Source of the DNA: Mesostigma viride
Taxonomy: Eukaryota; Streptophyta; Mesostigmatophyceae; Mesostigmatales; Mesostigmataceae
DNA length: 64,000 nt
Reading direction: 5' to 3'
NCBI GenBank assembly: GCA_009746045.1
Contig: RPFO01000041.1
Location: 6,199,323 to 6,263,322 of the forward strand
Below are positions 10,801 through 18,637 of the stretch, piece after piece (position 1 is the first letter of the stretch; each line of letters opens with the position of its first letter). The translations under genes were made by a program, and so were the position numbers. The notes beneath the pieces were generated by a model. It worked only from the letters and a program-made list of their open reading frames with translations. It made no database searches and was not told the origin of the DNA.

Positions 10801-13800
10801 CCCCAAGAACACCGATGTTAACACCCGGCTAGTGGTCTGCGACAGCCCGGGCGTAAACAATTCCTCCTCCGACAACTCAGACGAGCCCCTAAACTCCGTG
10901 ACACAGGGCCGTACATGAAATGTGACAGGGTCAGTGGGGAGGACCTGCTTATACTTGAGCACAAACTTCAAGTTCAGCTTTACCGCCCCTTGCGGCACCT
11001 CCATCAACTCCCCATACACCCCATACATCGCCCACTCCAGCTGCGCGCGCAAGAAAGCCGCGCGCCACTTATGGAACTTGACAGGGTCACGGCAGTCCTC
11101 CTTAAACTGCGGATAACTAACAGGAGATTTAGTGGCGATGCTCCAGGGAAAAATGCCAAGACTGCTGGGGTGACACTTCTGCGGCTGCGTGACATCGGCT
11201 ACCAGCGGCTCTGCCGTATATTCCGCCCCGCGAATGGCCCCTACTGCAGTGGCATAATCCTCAGGGTGATTAATAGCCTCGGGGGGACCCCGGCCCGTGA
11301 GGGCTGCAAGCGCTACGTGATATTGGTACAAGCCTATGCTCCCCACCCCCTCGAGGGTCACCAAGCCGGCTGACACAGAAAACCCGGGGAGGGAAACAAA
11401 AGGGTTACCTATGAGGGTGATCCCCTTGTAACCCTCTAGCACTTGCACAGGGACATCTACCCCTAGGATGGGCATGAGCACCTGCCCAGCCACCTTATAG
11501 GCCCGCTGCCCGTCAAACCCCGCAACTCCTTCCAACTACTGGGCAGCAAAGGGTAATAGGCCTCGGCCGCCGCCGGGCTCGTGATAGACACGCCTGCCAT
11601 GGTATCTATGGCCGCAATATGCCTAGAGGGAACATCATGAGCTTCAGTCACAACCGTGGGGCACTTATCTGGCATGACGCGGCTGACTTGTGCCGCACCC
11701 CCCGCTGCCGCCGCCTTGAGCTTGTCCGCCTTGAGCAGCTGTCGGAGGACGTGGGCCAGCTGGGAGCCCACGCCCGCGCCTGACGATGTGTCCGGCGCCG
11801 CCACGGTGGGCGCTGCTGGGGTCGCGGGGAGGGGCTGAGGTAGCGCCCCCGCGTCGACCCCGGGGACTTGCTCCGGCGCGGCGCCTGCAGGGGGGTGGGC
11901 AACAAGCGCATCATGCACAGCCACCCCAAGTGGGGTGGGTAGGACAGGTTCCAGCCGGGCCCGCTTGGCCGGCCGGCTATCCACATCCCAACCGAGCTGG
12001 CGGCTGTGCTCCTTGGCCGCCTGGACCTGGGCATCGGACGCCTTGTACCGATACACCTTATCCCACGGGATGAGATAGTCCCTATGCTCCCAGTGCACCT
12101 TCACCCGCCTATGCACCCAGTCCAAATCCACCACCATGCCTGGCCCTTGCATCTGCCCCCGCTTGCCAAAGGAATTCTCCTTGTGAAACAAGACCAACTC
12201 CCCCAGCTCCCACTCCTGCGACAAGTCAGGCTGGGTGCGGTCTAACTGCCGCCTAACCTCAGCGGTGGTAGCGAGGTGGGCCTCCCAATGGTCTGCCACG
12301 TCCGGAGGGTAAATGCCCGACTGCAGCCCCCGCGCGGTAATAAGACCTAGTCCCTGGGGCAGCTTGAAAAGCACCTGGCTGTTGTACTTGTCCATGAGCA
12401 AGCGGCACCACAGCGCGCGTTGTGCATAAGGCTGCCCCGCGGGCTTGAATCCTAACCCGCTGGCCTGCTGCTTGGCTGCCATGCCCTTTACGCTGCTGAT
12501 GTGCCTATCAATCAGCCCCAAGTTGCCATGGTCCTGCCGCCCAGCAATAACCACCATCTCACAGCCCTCCCGCCCCACAATGCAATCAAATTGTTGGTCC
12601 AACATGACCTCAGAAATGGGAAAGAAGTGAGACATGGCAATGCGCAGCCCCCGCCACAAGGACTCCTCTACCATGCTTGGCAGGGGCTCGATGGCTAGGA
12701 ACTTGGTATAGCGATCCATCAAGACCAAATAATAGTCCCCCTCCTCCAAATGCATGACATCCCCCACTAACCTCCCCCGGTACGGGGAAGGAGTCTTAGC
12801 ATGCCAGCGCCTACGCTTCTTCCTGACACTTGCGCATGCGTGGCACTCCTCTAACTCCGCCTGAGCGACCTTCAACCCCGGCGCCCCCATAAGCCGAGTC
12901 GCCCAGTCTAGCGTTTGCCCCGCCACATGACCCACCGCAAGGTGAATCTGGTGAGCAAGCATCCGCAATCCTATGGCCGTGGGGGTGGTGCCATCCCCTT
13001 CTATGCTAGGCACCTGCCCCGCCAAGCTCTCTGCATGTGCATTCCTGTCGGCAATGTGCTCTAGTGAGGCCTTACTGAGGCGGCGACCCAACTCCACGTC
13101 TACGTGAGGGGCTACCTCGGCATCTGCCGGCACTATCTCACCTGAAGGGGTGAGCTCCGGAAGGGCGTGTTCAGGCTCTATTGCGACCACGCTGGGCACG
13201 CACTCCTGATCAGCTGCAGCACTTGCACTTCCATTCTGAACCACGGACGTGGGAACATTAGGACTACAAGGCACAGCATCCTCACGCCTAGCCGACTCAC
13301 CGCGACACACATCACCTCTATGACGTCACTTGGGCATGGCTGGCCGTGGGGCGCGGCATGTGTTGGGGTCGTGTCCAGGAAGCCGAACCGCCCAGCAGCG
13401 CCGGCACACTCGAGTCGCCTTGCCGAGGTCCAGCCGCAGCGTGCAGTTGGCCTCGGTGTGCCCCACGCCGGTGCACCGCTCGCAGACGACCTTCTCCTTG
13501 GGGACGCCACCCTGCTGCTGTTGCTGCCTGCCAGCGCCGCCCTCCTGTCGAGGCTGCTTGCCCTGACCGCCTCCCGGCCCGCGTTTGCTGGACGCGTTCT
13601 GGTTGTGCCGACCACCGCGAGCTCGGCGTTTGCCACCCAACATTCGCACCACGTTGTCGGCCACCGTCGTGGACAGCTGGGTAACAAGAGTGGTCAAGTC
13701 CGACAGAGAAGCTGCTGGCGGGGTCGAGGCAGGCACAGGGTTTACCTGAGCAACTGTCGGCAGCTTGTTGTTACGCCTGGGGCCGCCCCGGTCCTTGAAC

Positions 13801-16800
13801 ATCTCTCGGAGGTGCGCCATGGCTGCGTTGAACCGTTTCTGGTCGTCCGGGGTGCCCACTACCACGGAAGAAGCTAGCGCAATTTTCATGCCGAGACCGG
13901 CCTTGACATTGGCACGGCTCTCTGGCGTCAGCCCCAGCGCATCCAGAACTGCGCTGAGTAAATATTCGCTACTCATGTGCTTCAAGACACCCTTGCTCCG
14001 GACCTGGGCCGCGAATCTGGCCATGTCCGAGCTGAGGTAATTCGGGTCAAGCGACAGGTTGCGCACCAGCGCCTGCCCCTCCTTTTCCTCGTCAGGAAAG
14101 CTTGAGGTGTCGAGCACCTCTTGCAGGGCCTTCACTGTGTCGGGCCAGGTCCACGCCTCTTTGCTGGCGTTGATAATGACCCCTCGCACGTCCGCATTAC
14201 CCGTAGCCTCGTTGCATACCTCTGACCGGCGCAGCTTGGTGAGGAAAACTGCGTCGGACAGTTCGTTGTAGTCCTGCCGGAGCTCGCCCAGGCTGTTAAT
14301 AAACTCCTCCACGGCGGACGGCGTCAGAATTTCTGGCAGCTTACTTGGCAGCTCTTCTTTCTTGAAAACTTTCCGGGCAGTTGGTGCTGACTGCTGCCCC
14401 GGAGCTGTGCTGACCGAGCCACCAGCTGGCTCAGTCGCCACGGTGGCTGCGCCACTCCCATCCGCCGGAGTTGATGCTTGCGTTCCCTGGTCCTGGGTTG
14501 CAGCTGCGTTCGCTCCGCGCCACGCGCCATGAGCCCAGAAAAATGGTCAACGGTAATGTTGACTGTTGTGAATACAAGTTGAATGCCCTTCACCGCTGGC
14601 TAGCACGCCGGCGATGGAGACGGGATTTTTGTTGTTTGGGGAACCGATTGTGGGAGGCTGAGCCCGCAGCCGCCACTGATTGCTATTGAACCCTTGCAGC
14701 TGGCCAGGCCGCAAGGAGCTCAGCGGCGCGGCGCTAACCGATAAGGCATGCTCGAGCCTCTAACCCGAGACTACCGGTAGGCTACCCGATAGTGCATGCT
14801 CGAGCCTCTAACCCGAGACTACCGGCACTCAGCGGATCTGTGCTACCGAGGGCGACGGTTCTCTGACCGTCCCGGCGCGCACTGGCTTCCGTACCTTGCT
14901 TAGGCACCGACTAGCATCTAGACACCAATCTTTGATGCCCACCTGACTAGGCGCCCAGGCCGGCGACTACCGGCCAGCGGATAGATGCCACTCGGGAGCA
15001 CAACTTCATGTCATGTCATGTTAGGTTAGGTTAGGTTATGTTGTGTTAGGTAAGGCTAGGTTAGGCAAGGCTAGGTTAGGCTAGGCTAGGTTAGGCTAGG
15101 TTCGGTTAAGTTACTAAGGTTAGCCGAGGCGAGACAATCATACACGTGGACACACCATCCCAAGCAGACGCTTGTTCATTTCGATTGAATAGCCCCGGCC
15201 CCCCGCCCCCGCCCCCGCCCCCCGCCCCCTGCCCCCGCCCCCGCCCCCGCCCCCGCCCCTGCCCCAGCCGCCCGCCGCCTGCCGCCCGCCGCCCCTTGCT
15301 CCCCGCTCCCCGCCCCCGCCCGCCCCCGCCCGCTCCCCGCCCGCCCCCGCCCGCCCCGCCCGCCCCTGCCCGCCCCCGCCTGCCCCCCGCCCGCCCCCGC
15401 CCGCCCCCCCCCACCCCCTCCTGCCCCCTCCCGCCCCCGCCTGCCCCCCGCCCGCCCCCGCCCGCCCCCGCCCGCCCCCGCCTGCCCCCACCCGCGCCCC
15501 GCCCGCCCCCGGCCCCCGGCCCCCCGCCCCCGCCCCCCGCCCCCGCCCCCCGCCCCCGGCCCCCGCCCCCCGCCCCCTGCCCCCCGCCCCCTGCCCCCGC
15601 CCCCCGCCGCCCGCCGCCCGCCGCCCGCCGCCCGCCGCCCGCCGCCCGCCGCCTGCCGCCCGCCGCCCGCAGCCACATTGATGCCCCAAGCCCCATTAAT
15701 TACAACAAAAGTATCAAACACAACAAGCAGGCCGGGTGCGGGAGGCTCTGTCGCGGGCGTACAGCGAGGGGAAAGAGGCCGCACTACACTTGGTACTGTA
15801 CAGTAGTACTGTACAAAGGCTTTGCGAACACCTTTCATCCCTCAACCGCCTTCTCCACGCGGAGCGTGCCCATAGCGTGCCTGCCGGTAACGGCTACCTC
15901 CGCAGCAATCTACGCACCTTAGCGCCTTTTCTTGGTTCATACATAGGTTGCAGTATCCGCAGCAATCTACGCACCTTAGCGCCTTTTCTTGGTTCATACA
16001 TAGGTTGCAGTGTCCGCAGCAATCTACGCACCTTAGCACGAAGCCAGGCCTCAGTGCCAATACCCTGAAACCTGCCAATGCAGTGTAACCTGAGAACCAT
16101 AGCTTAGCCTATGAACAAACAGTGATGTGGTTCCCCTCACTCACCGGATACTGACAAGGAATTGGCAGCGCCCTTTCCCAAACACACCTCAGTGGTACCA
16201 ATAGGCAATCAACCTAACTGGCACCCCTCCAGACTTATCTGATAACTAATTAACTATGAAACATGTGGCAATTTCCCAAACTCGACTACAACCCGTGGAC
16301 AGTAAACCCCACTCGCCCTAGTTTCCCAGCCTCATACCGATGATGAGCCCTTGAATGCGCCCTATGCATGGTGAGCCCTATGACGAACCCTATCACGAGC
16401 CCTACTACAATGTGCCTTTAAACGTTCCCTCGATCTCCCCCTGGGCTCACCAACCTGAAAAATGGGCTCACCTACCTGATATTCTCCCTCACAGTGCTCA
16501 CCGTATAGTCTCCCACCACCCACACGTCCCGTTTGGACCCGATCAACTGCGCCTTGTCGCGCCGCCAGTTGGTGTTGAAGCGCAGCACAACCCCATGCGC
16601 GTCGATCCATGCACCCATGTCCTTGCCCATCGACTCCACCTGGGCGGAGTTGCCCACCTGCGCAGGCAAGTCATTGGCAAGGACAAGGATAGGGATAGTT
16701 AGGATAGCATACAGTAGAGCACCTTGTTGCCCCTCGACGATCCATGCACCTGGGCGGAATCGCCCACCTGCACGGCAGGGCATGGGCAGGTGGAGGCGGC

Positions 16801-17716
16801 CAACGCCCACTCATTACATCAGGACAACAGTAATGTAGTGCTCTGCGCTTGACCCGAATGGCAACGCCCTACTGGGTGGGTTCCCCTCTCACACAGCAGA
16901 ACCGCACTGTACATACACTGTACAACTATGCTGGAGATCCTATACTTCCATCCGGAAGCTGGAGCCAACTAAACCAATAATATCCAGGGGCATGCAGGGG
17001 GATGGGACCTGGAAGGTATATTCATCCTCCAAATAGAAGAGAAGGGCTGGACGGGTGCTTTAAACTTTGATGGGGGAGGAAAACTGACCGTGGAGTCTCC
17101 TGTCAGGGGAGGAATGTATGCTAGCAGTGCATGCAAGCCACGTGGCAATTACCCACCTGTGCAAAGGGAACGTATGGAAGCAGTGTACGACCCACCAATC
17201 AAGTGGCACACCCACCATGACCAACCCCCCAGTGCCGTTGGCGACCAGCTCCTTCAAGGTGTGCGTCTGCTGCTGCTTTCTCAACAGGACGGCCTCGTTC
17301 GACATGGCAGAGAAGAGCATGACTTGCAGACCCTCCGTCGTGTACTGATGCTCCGAGAGAAGCGGCGTGCAACGGCACAGCTGGCCGGTAGACCGCTTGC
17401 CCTTCCAGGACTGTTGACGGGCTTGGAGGGACGAAAATATTTTTTTTCCTTCGGGAGGGACCCACTGCGGCTGGACACGAGACAGCCAGGAGAAATCGCC
17501 GCTCAATTGGTAGGCCTCGCATCCCACTCTCTTCGCTACACTTTTCCTCCCAGACTCTCGATGTCTAGACCCGTTTATTTTGGACGAGAGAAACGTTTGG
17601 TGCCAGGTTGTCCAGGCAGTCTGTACAGCAGGGCAATCTAATGCGTGGCTGGCACATAGGATTCCAGGCACATACAACAGCAGCAAAAATCCTGCTGCCT
17701 GGCAAACAACGGACAT
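7407..17716 (-). CDS. sialyltransferase-like (GT29) type II membrane protein, three-exon model
   Basis: Proposed CDS: complement of join(7407..7868, 16502..16657, 17216..17716), 372 aa, a normal GT29 length. GT29 enzymes transfer sialic acid or related sugars in the Golgi; plants and algae have sialyltransferase-like members of uncertain substrate. Exon 1 starts MSVVCQAAGFLLLLYVPGIL, a short cytoplasmic tail plus signal anchor. Exons 1 and 2 join in phase 0 to give GGLVMVGNSAQ, the start of the L motif, which continues with IDAHGVVLRFN. Exon 3 has the S motif (GPIRTGMVALGG then VPDMVGFD) and HYYE, the conserved VS-type motif. The two cysteines that normally pair the L and S motifs both appear to be missing. 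Junctions fit GT-AG and reading phase but are unproven. An upstream in-frame ATG at 17773 is possible. A Copia-like element sits in intron 2, in sense orientation. Confidence 0.62.
7925..8194. repeat. GGTTA / GGGTT / GGTGA pentanucleotide repeats
   Basis: Imperfect (GGTTA)n with GGCTA variants at 7930-7986, then nearly pure (GGGTT)n at 7987-8040, then mixed GGTTA/GGTGA to 8194. It lies in intron 2 of the GT29-like gene. No telomere end structure is seen. Confidence 0.85.
8195..8325. repeat. (GGGGC)n array, about 26 copies
   Basis: Nearly perfect GGGGC pentamers over about 130 bp. It is strongly G-quadruplex-prone on the plus strand. Confidence 0.95.
8331..8809. repeat. (TATGT)n/(CATGT)n array, about 95 copies
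   Basis: Uninterrupted TATGT pentamers with an internal block of CATGT variants (about 8546-8660) and two CATGT-type units at the right end. All three forward frames are open because 15 bases encode MLCYV; these are not genes. The right end is the insertion point of the family 1 Copia-like element. Confidence 0.95.
8810..9238 (-). repeat. family 1 LTR (3' LTR in element orientation)
   Basis: 429 bp, nearly identical to 14577-15005. It contains a 38-bp internal direct duplication (GCATGCTCGAGCCTCTAACC, twice near 8979 and 9027). The minus strand just before it ends in a short purine run, AAGAAAGTATGGG, as a polypurine tract should. Confidence 0.92.
9577..11535 (-). CDS. pol: family 1 pol, 3' part: protease C-terminal half, RT and RNase H
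   Basis: 652 codons with no ATG at the 5' end; translation must enter by a -1 shift from the integrase/protease frame. Residues 1-45 finish the retropepsin-like domain (VAGQVLMPILG, ending ITLIGNPF). Copia-type RT follows (LNLKFVLKYK, SDFQRAFLH, GVEGLQSSP). Its catalytic strand reads QWHGDDWRL with D355 and D356, where YVDD would be expected. RNase H shows YSDANLESR, AECRAF and CTDSKSII and ends with the Copia signature NIADALTK. It copies element RNA into DNA in the virus-like particle. Apart from the frame entry it looks intact. Confidence 0.85.
   Translation of the reverse strand: MEGVAGFDGQRAYKVAGQVLMPILGVDVPVQVLEGYKGITLIGNPFVSLPGFSVSAGLVTLEGVGSIGLYQYHVALAALTGRGPPEAINHPEDYATAVGAIRGAEYTAEPLVADVTQPQKCHPSSLGIFPWSIATKSPVSYPQFKEDCRDPVKFHKWRAAFLRAQLEWAMYGVYGELMEVPQGAVKLNLKFVLKYKQVLPTDPVTFHVRPCVTEFRGSSELSEEELFTPGLSQTTSRVLTSVFLGLLDRGLDYAMACSDFQRAFLHSDPAVAEEVWRGTVYVVKVPLVWQGELRCVYLRLLLGVEGLQSSPIIFRKTAERIFASMGAVFSRIDSNLFHIHTPNPHEPAFMQWHGDDWRLIGPRAWVRQFITAVAKLLPTSRTLWLDPDTPVPFCGLTYTLHRTPVGWCIDMAAKQEYADKLAQSLPERLDASAGPHLRGQLGWLAGTVRPDLSIYARAPDAVLAGMGAQHLRTQVLASPGLRVWGVDITRPVAMTIYSDANLESRTITQLRAREAAIFFLDSPTGQPTIVDWYSRIHQRVVVDSNRAECRAFISAVDHACYVQHLLQWIADKARVALSLRMRLCTDSKSIIEFLNNPLASTTKLDYLVLAESATVLDERRWIPESENIADALTKPAMLSGPQYKLLRQLMMT
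11463..13310 (-). CDS. pol: family 1 pol, 5' part: integrase and start of protease
   Basis: 615 codons in the same frame as gag, after the gag TGA at 13326-13328. An HHCC-type zinc region lies near residues 118-165 (HQIHLAVGH, then CHAC). The integrase core has GDVMHL and MLDQQFD, which supply the first two acidic residues; the third site reads LIDRHISSVK, aspartate where the other two families have glutamate. A basic and proline-rich tail follows. Near residue 569 comes IDTMAGVSIT, a retropepsin-like active site with Met replacing the usual Gly. So protease follows integrase, the reverse of classical Copia. The frame ends inside the protease; GGGTTTG at 11520-11514 sits where the -1 frame takes over. 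Confidence 0.8.
   Translation of the reverse strand: MCRGESARREDAVPCSPNVPTSVVQNGSASAAADQECVPSVVAIEPEHALPELTPSGEIVPADAEVAPHVDVELGRRLSKASLEHIADRNAHAESLAGQVPSIEGDGTTPTAIGLRMLAHQIHLAVGHVAGQTLDWATRLMGAPGLKVAQAELEECHACASVRKKRRRWHAKTPSPYRGRLVGDVMHLEEGDYYLVLMDRYTKFLAIEPLPSMVEESLWRGLRIAMSHFFPISEVMLDQQFDCIVGREGCEMVVIAGRQDHGNLGLIDRHISSVKGMAAKQQASGLGFKPAGQPYAQRALWCRLLMDKYNSQVLFKLPQGLGLITARGLQSGIYPPDVADHWEAHLATTAEVRRQLDRTQPDLSQEWELGELVLFHKENSFGKRGQMQGPGMVVDLDWVHRRVKVHWEHRDYLIPWDKVYRYKASDAQVQAAKEHSRQLGWDVDSRPAKRARLEPVLPTPLGVAVHDALVAHPPAGAAPEQVPGVDAGALPQPLPATPAAPTVAAPDTSSGAGVGSQLAHVLRQLLKADKLKAAAAGGAAQVSRVMPDKCPTVVTEAHDVPSRHIAAIDTMAGVSITSPAAAEAYYPLLPSSWKELRGLTGSGPIRWLGRCSCPS
11514..11520 (-). promoter_or_regulatory. 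candidate -1 frameshift heptamer G_GGT_TTG
   Basis: On the minus strand the integrase/protease frame reads CGG GGT TTG. G-GGT-TTG fits the X-XXY-YYZ slippery pattern, and a -1 slip leads directly into the open RT frame. A simple one-base deletion is the alternative. No pseudoknot was checked. Confidence 0.35.
13326..14441 (-). CDS. gag: family 1 gag with CCHC zinc knuckle
   Basis: About 371 codons ending KTGA at 13326. The central region is helical with LPEILTPSAVEEFINSLGEL near the start, as in Copia-type capsid regions. Near the C-terminus are a basic RGGRHNQNASSKRG tract and CERCTGVGHTEANC, a perfect C-x2-C-x4-H-x4-C knuckle, followed by a second Cys/His cluster (CRRC, then H and C). The open frame extends upstream of 14441 without an ATG before a stop, so the true start is unresolved; an ATG at 14530 lies in another frame. 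It packages genomic RNA in virus-like particles. Confidence 0.75.
   Translation of the reverse strand: MATEPAGGSVSTAPGQQSAPTARKVFKKEELPSKLPEILTPSAVEEFINSLGELRQDYNELSDAVFLTKLRRSEVCNEATGNADVRGVIINASKEAWTWPDTVKALQEVLDTSSFPDEEKEGQALVRNLSLDPNYLSSDMARFAAQVRSKGVLKHMSSEYLLSAVLDALGLTPESRANVKAGLGMKIALASSVVVGTPDDQKRFNAAMAHLREMFKDRGGPRRNNKLPTVAQVNPVPASTPPAASLSDLTTLVTQLSTTVADNVVRMLGGKRRARGGRHNQNASSKRGPGGGQGKQPRQEGGAGRQQQQQGGVPKEKVVCERCTGVGHTEANCTLRLDLGKATRVCRRCWAVRLPGHDPNTCRAPRPAMPK
14577..15005 (-). repeat. family 1 LTR (5' LTR in element orientation)
   Basis: 429 bp, the partner of 8810-9238. The sequence after it on the minus strand begins TGTATTCACAACAG; I cannot match that to a tRNA. Confidence 0.92.
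15006..15125. repeat. CATGT and GGTTA/GGCTA pentanucleotide repeats
   Basis: The CATGT array resumes at 15006-15020 after the Copia-like insertion and grades into GGTTA, GGCTA and GGCAA pentamers to about 15120. This shows the insertion split one compound array. Confidence 0.85.
15194..15672. repeat. C-rich low-complexity tract (CCCCGCC / CCGCCCG units)
   Basis: About 480 bp of nearly pure C and G on the plus strand, ending in (CCGCCCG)n. Reading frames over it on both strands (Pro/Arg or Gly/Ala/Arg) are artefacts of composition. Confidence 0.9.
15901..16047. repeat. 57-bp tandem repeat, 2.6 copies
   Basis: Units start CGCAGCAATCTACGCACCTT at 15901, 15958 and 16015. They are directly adjacent with no unique spacers, so this is not a CRISPR. 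It lies in intron 2 of the GT29-like gene. I see nothing coding in 15673-16475. Confidence 0.9.
16502..16657 (-). CDS. GT29-like exon 2 (L motif)
   Basis: Acceptor TGCCTGCGCAG, donor ACG/GTGAGC, 156 bp, phase 0 at both ends. It encodes VGNSAQVESMGKDMGAW, IDAHGVVLRFN and GSKRDVWVVGDYT, matching the sialyltransferase L motif (VGNS, ID.H..V.R.N, G.KRD). A later donor CAG/GTAGGT at 16476 is possible but breaks phase with exon 3. Confidence 0.62.
17216..17716 (-). CDS. GT29-like exon 1 (signal anchor and stem)
   Basis: It starts MSVVCQ at 17716 (alternative ATG 17773). A hydrophobic anchor lies near residues 7-22, then a stem with N-glycosylation-type NGS and NGT, ending GGLVM at donor ATG/GTGGGT. 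The join to exon 2 rebuilds a smooth L-motif start. The open frame runs on to 17060, which I read as intron 1. Confidence 0.55.
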
Positions 17717-17773
17717 AGTTAATTGAGAGCGCTGGCAGGCTCGCTGCTTGGTTAGCGCGCAGAATGCGTACAA

Positions 17774-18161
17774 CGTGCAGGGGTGAAGACCCTTCTCCCA
17801 CTAGACGTGACGGGATACACAACCAGTAGAGCACTAGAAACAGCGAAGCCTGTCAGCGTTTCGGGGAAATGGGTAGTACAGGGGGGGTGGAAAAAAACAA
17901 GAAAATTTACATCATGCTGGATCCTTTCCCTTACAGGCATTCACGCAACTTAACACTTCGCTGATACTCATTTCCCCTCTCACCTCTTTGGTCCATAATG
18001 GGCTAAAAAAATATGCCCATTTCCCCGAAACTTAACACTTGGGTTGGCTTAAGTTGGGTTCACGTTCTAACCCTACAACGCGATACATCGCGTTGTAAAA
18101 AAACACGGGTTAAGTTGGGTCGCAGTTGGCTGCATGGCGAACCCAACTTTTTTTCCAGGTA
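17774..18161. other. gene-free stretch upstream of the GT29-like gene
   Basis: Probable 5' region of the GT29-like gene. No TATA box was chosen. A palindrome CAACGCGATACATCGCGTTG lies near 18076-18095, followed by an A-run, resembling the one near 6390. GGGTTAAGTTGGGT and AACCCAACTT form a loose inverted repeat. Confidence 0.4.
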
Positions 18162-18561
18162 CACCCCCCCACACACGTTTAAGATTGGGGTCCGGCCAAC
18201 CCAGGGCTGCGATCTTAAACCTTAAATCAAATCCAGGGTTGACGATCTTAAACCTGAGAAGATCTTAAACCTGAGGGGGCGAGGCGCGGCGCGCCCCGCC
18301 GGAGCCCGCCAATTGATGCATGAGTCCTGCATGAGTGGAAGTTTTTGAAATTAATAGCAAAACCGCCAATAAAAAATTAAAAAATATCAATACCGTTGCT
18401 CGTGGTCTGTACACTGGGCACTGGCCGGAACTTGGCAGCTTTTTGTACCAACTTTAAGATCTTTTTGCCCAAAACCAGCCCTGCGATCTTAAACCTGAAA
18501 TTTCAAAATCCAGGGGCTCATGATCTTAAACCTGAGAATCTTAAACGTGTGTGGGGGGGTG
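18162..18561. mobile_element. 400-bp MITE with 25-bp perfect TIRs and TA target
   Basis: The left end begins CACCCCCCCACACACG and the right end is its perfect reverse complement over 25 bp. TA flanks both sides (18160-18161 and 18562-18563), as in Tc1/mariner-type insertion. The inside repeats GATCTTAAACCTGA five or so times near both ends, probably transposase-binding sites. No ORF. Confidence 0.85.
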
Positions 18562-18637
18562 TAAATAGGTGTACGTTTATTCCAAATATAGCCAGTAGGT
18601 AATCCCTGCTAAGCCTAGGGTATCAAGATGTCAGTGG

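Larger units (their letters stand above)
8810..15005 (-). mobile_element. family 1 Copia-like LTR retrotransposon, full length, 6196 bp
   Basis: Two 429-bp LTRs (8810-9238 and 14577-15005) differ by one base that I can see (8817 C against 14584 T), so insertion is recent. LTR ends are AGTTG...CAACT. A 5-bp duplication TCATG flanks it (8805-8809 and 15006-15010), inside a CATGT array. Minus-strand order is gag with CCHC knuckle, integrase, protease, RT and RNase H. Gag and integrase share a frame separated by one TGA, and a -1 shift splits the protease. It lies in sense orientation in an intron of the GT29-like gene. Confidence 0.9.

Noticed and set aside
15106-15922. Long Pro/Arg and Gly/Ala frames
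   Set aside because: Composition artefact of the C/G-only tract, open on both strands.
15901-16047. CRISPR-like regular repeat
   Set aside because: 57-bp units are directly adjacent without spacers, and the genome is eukaryotic.
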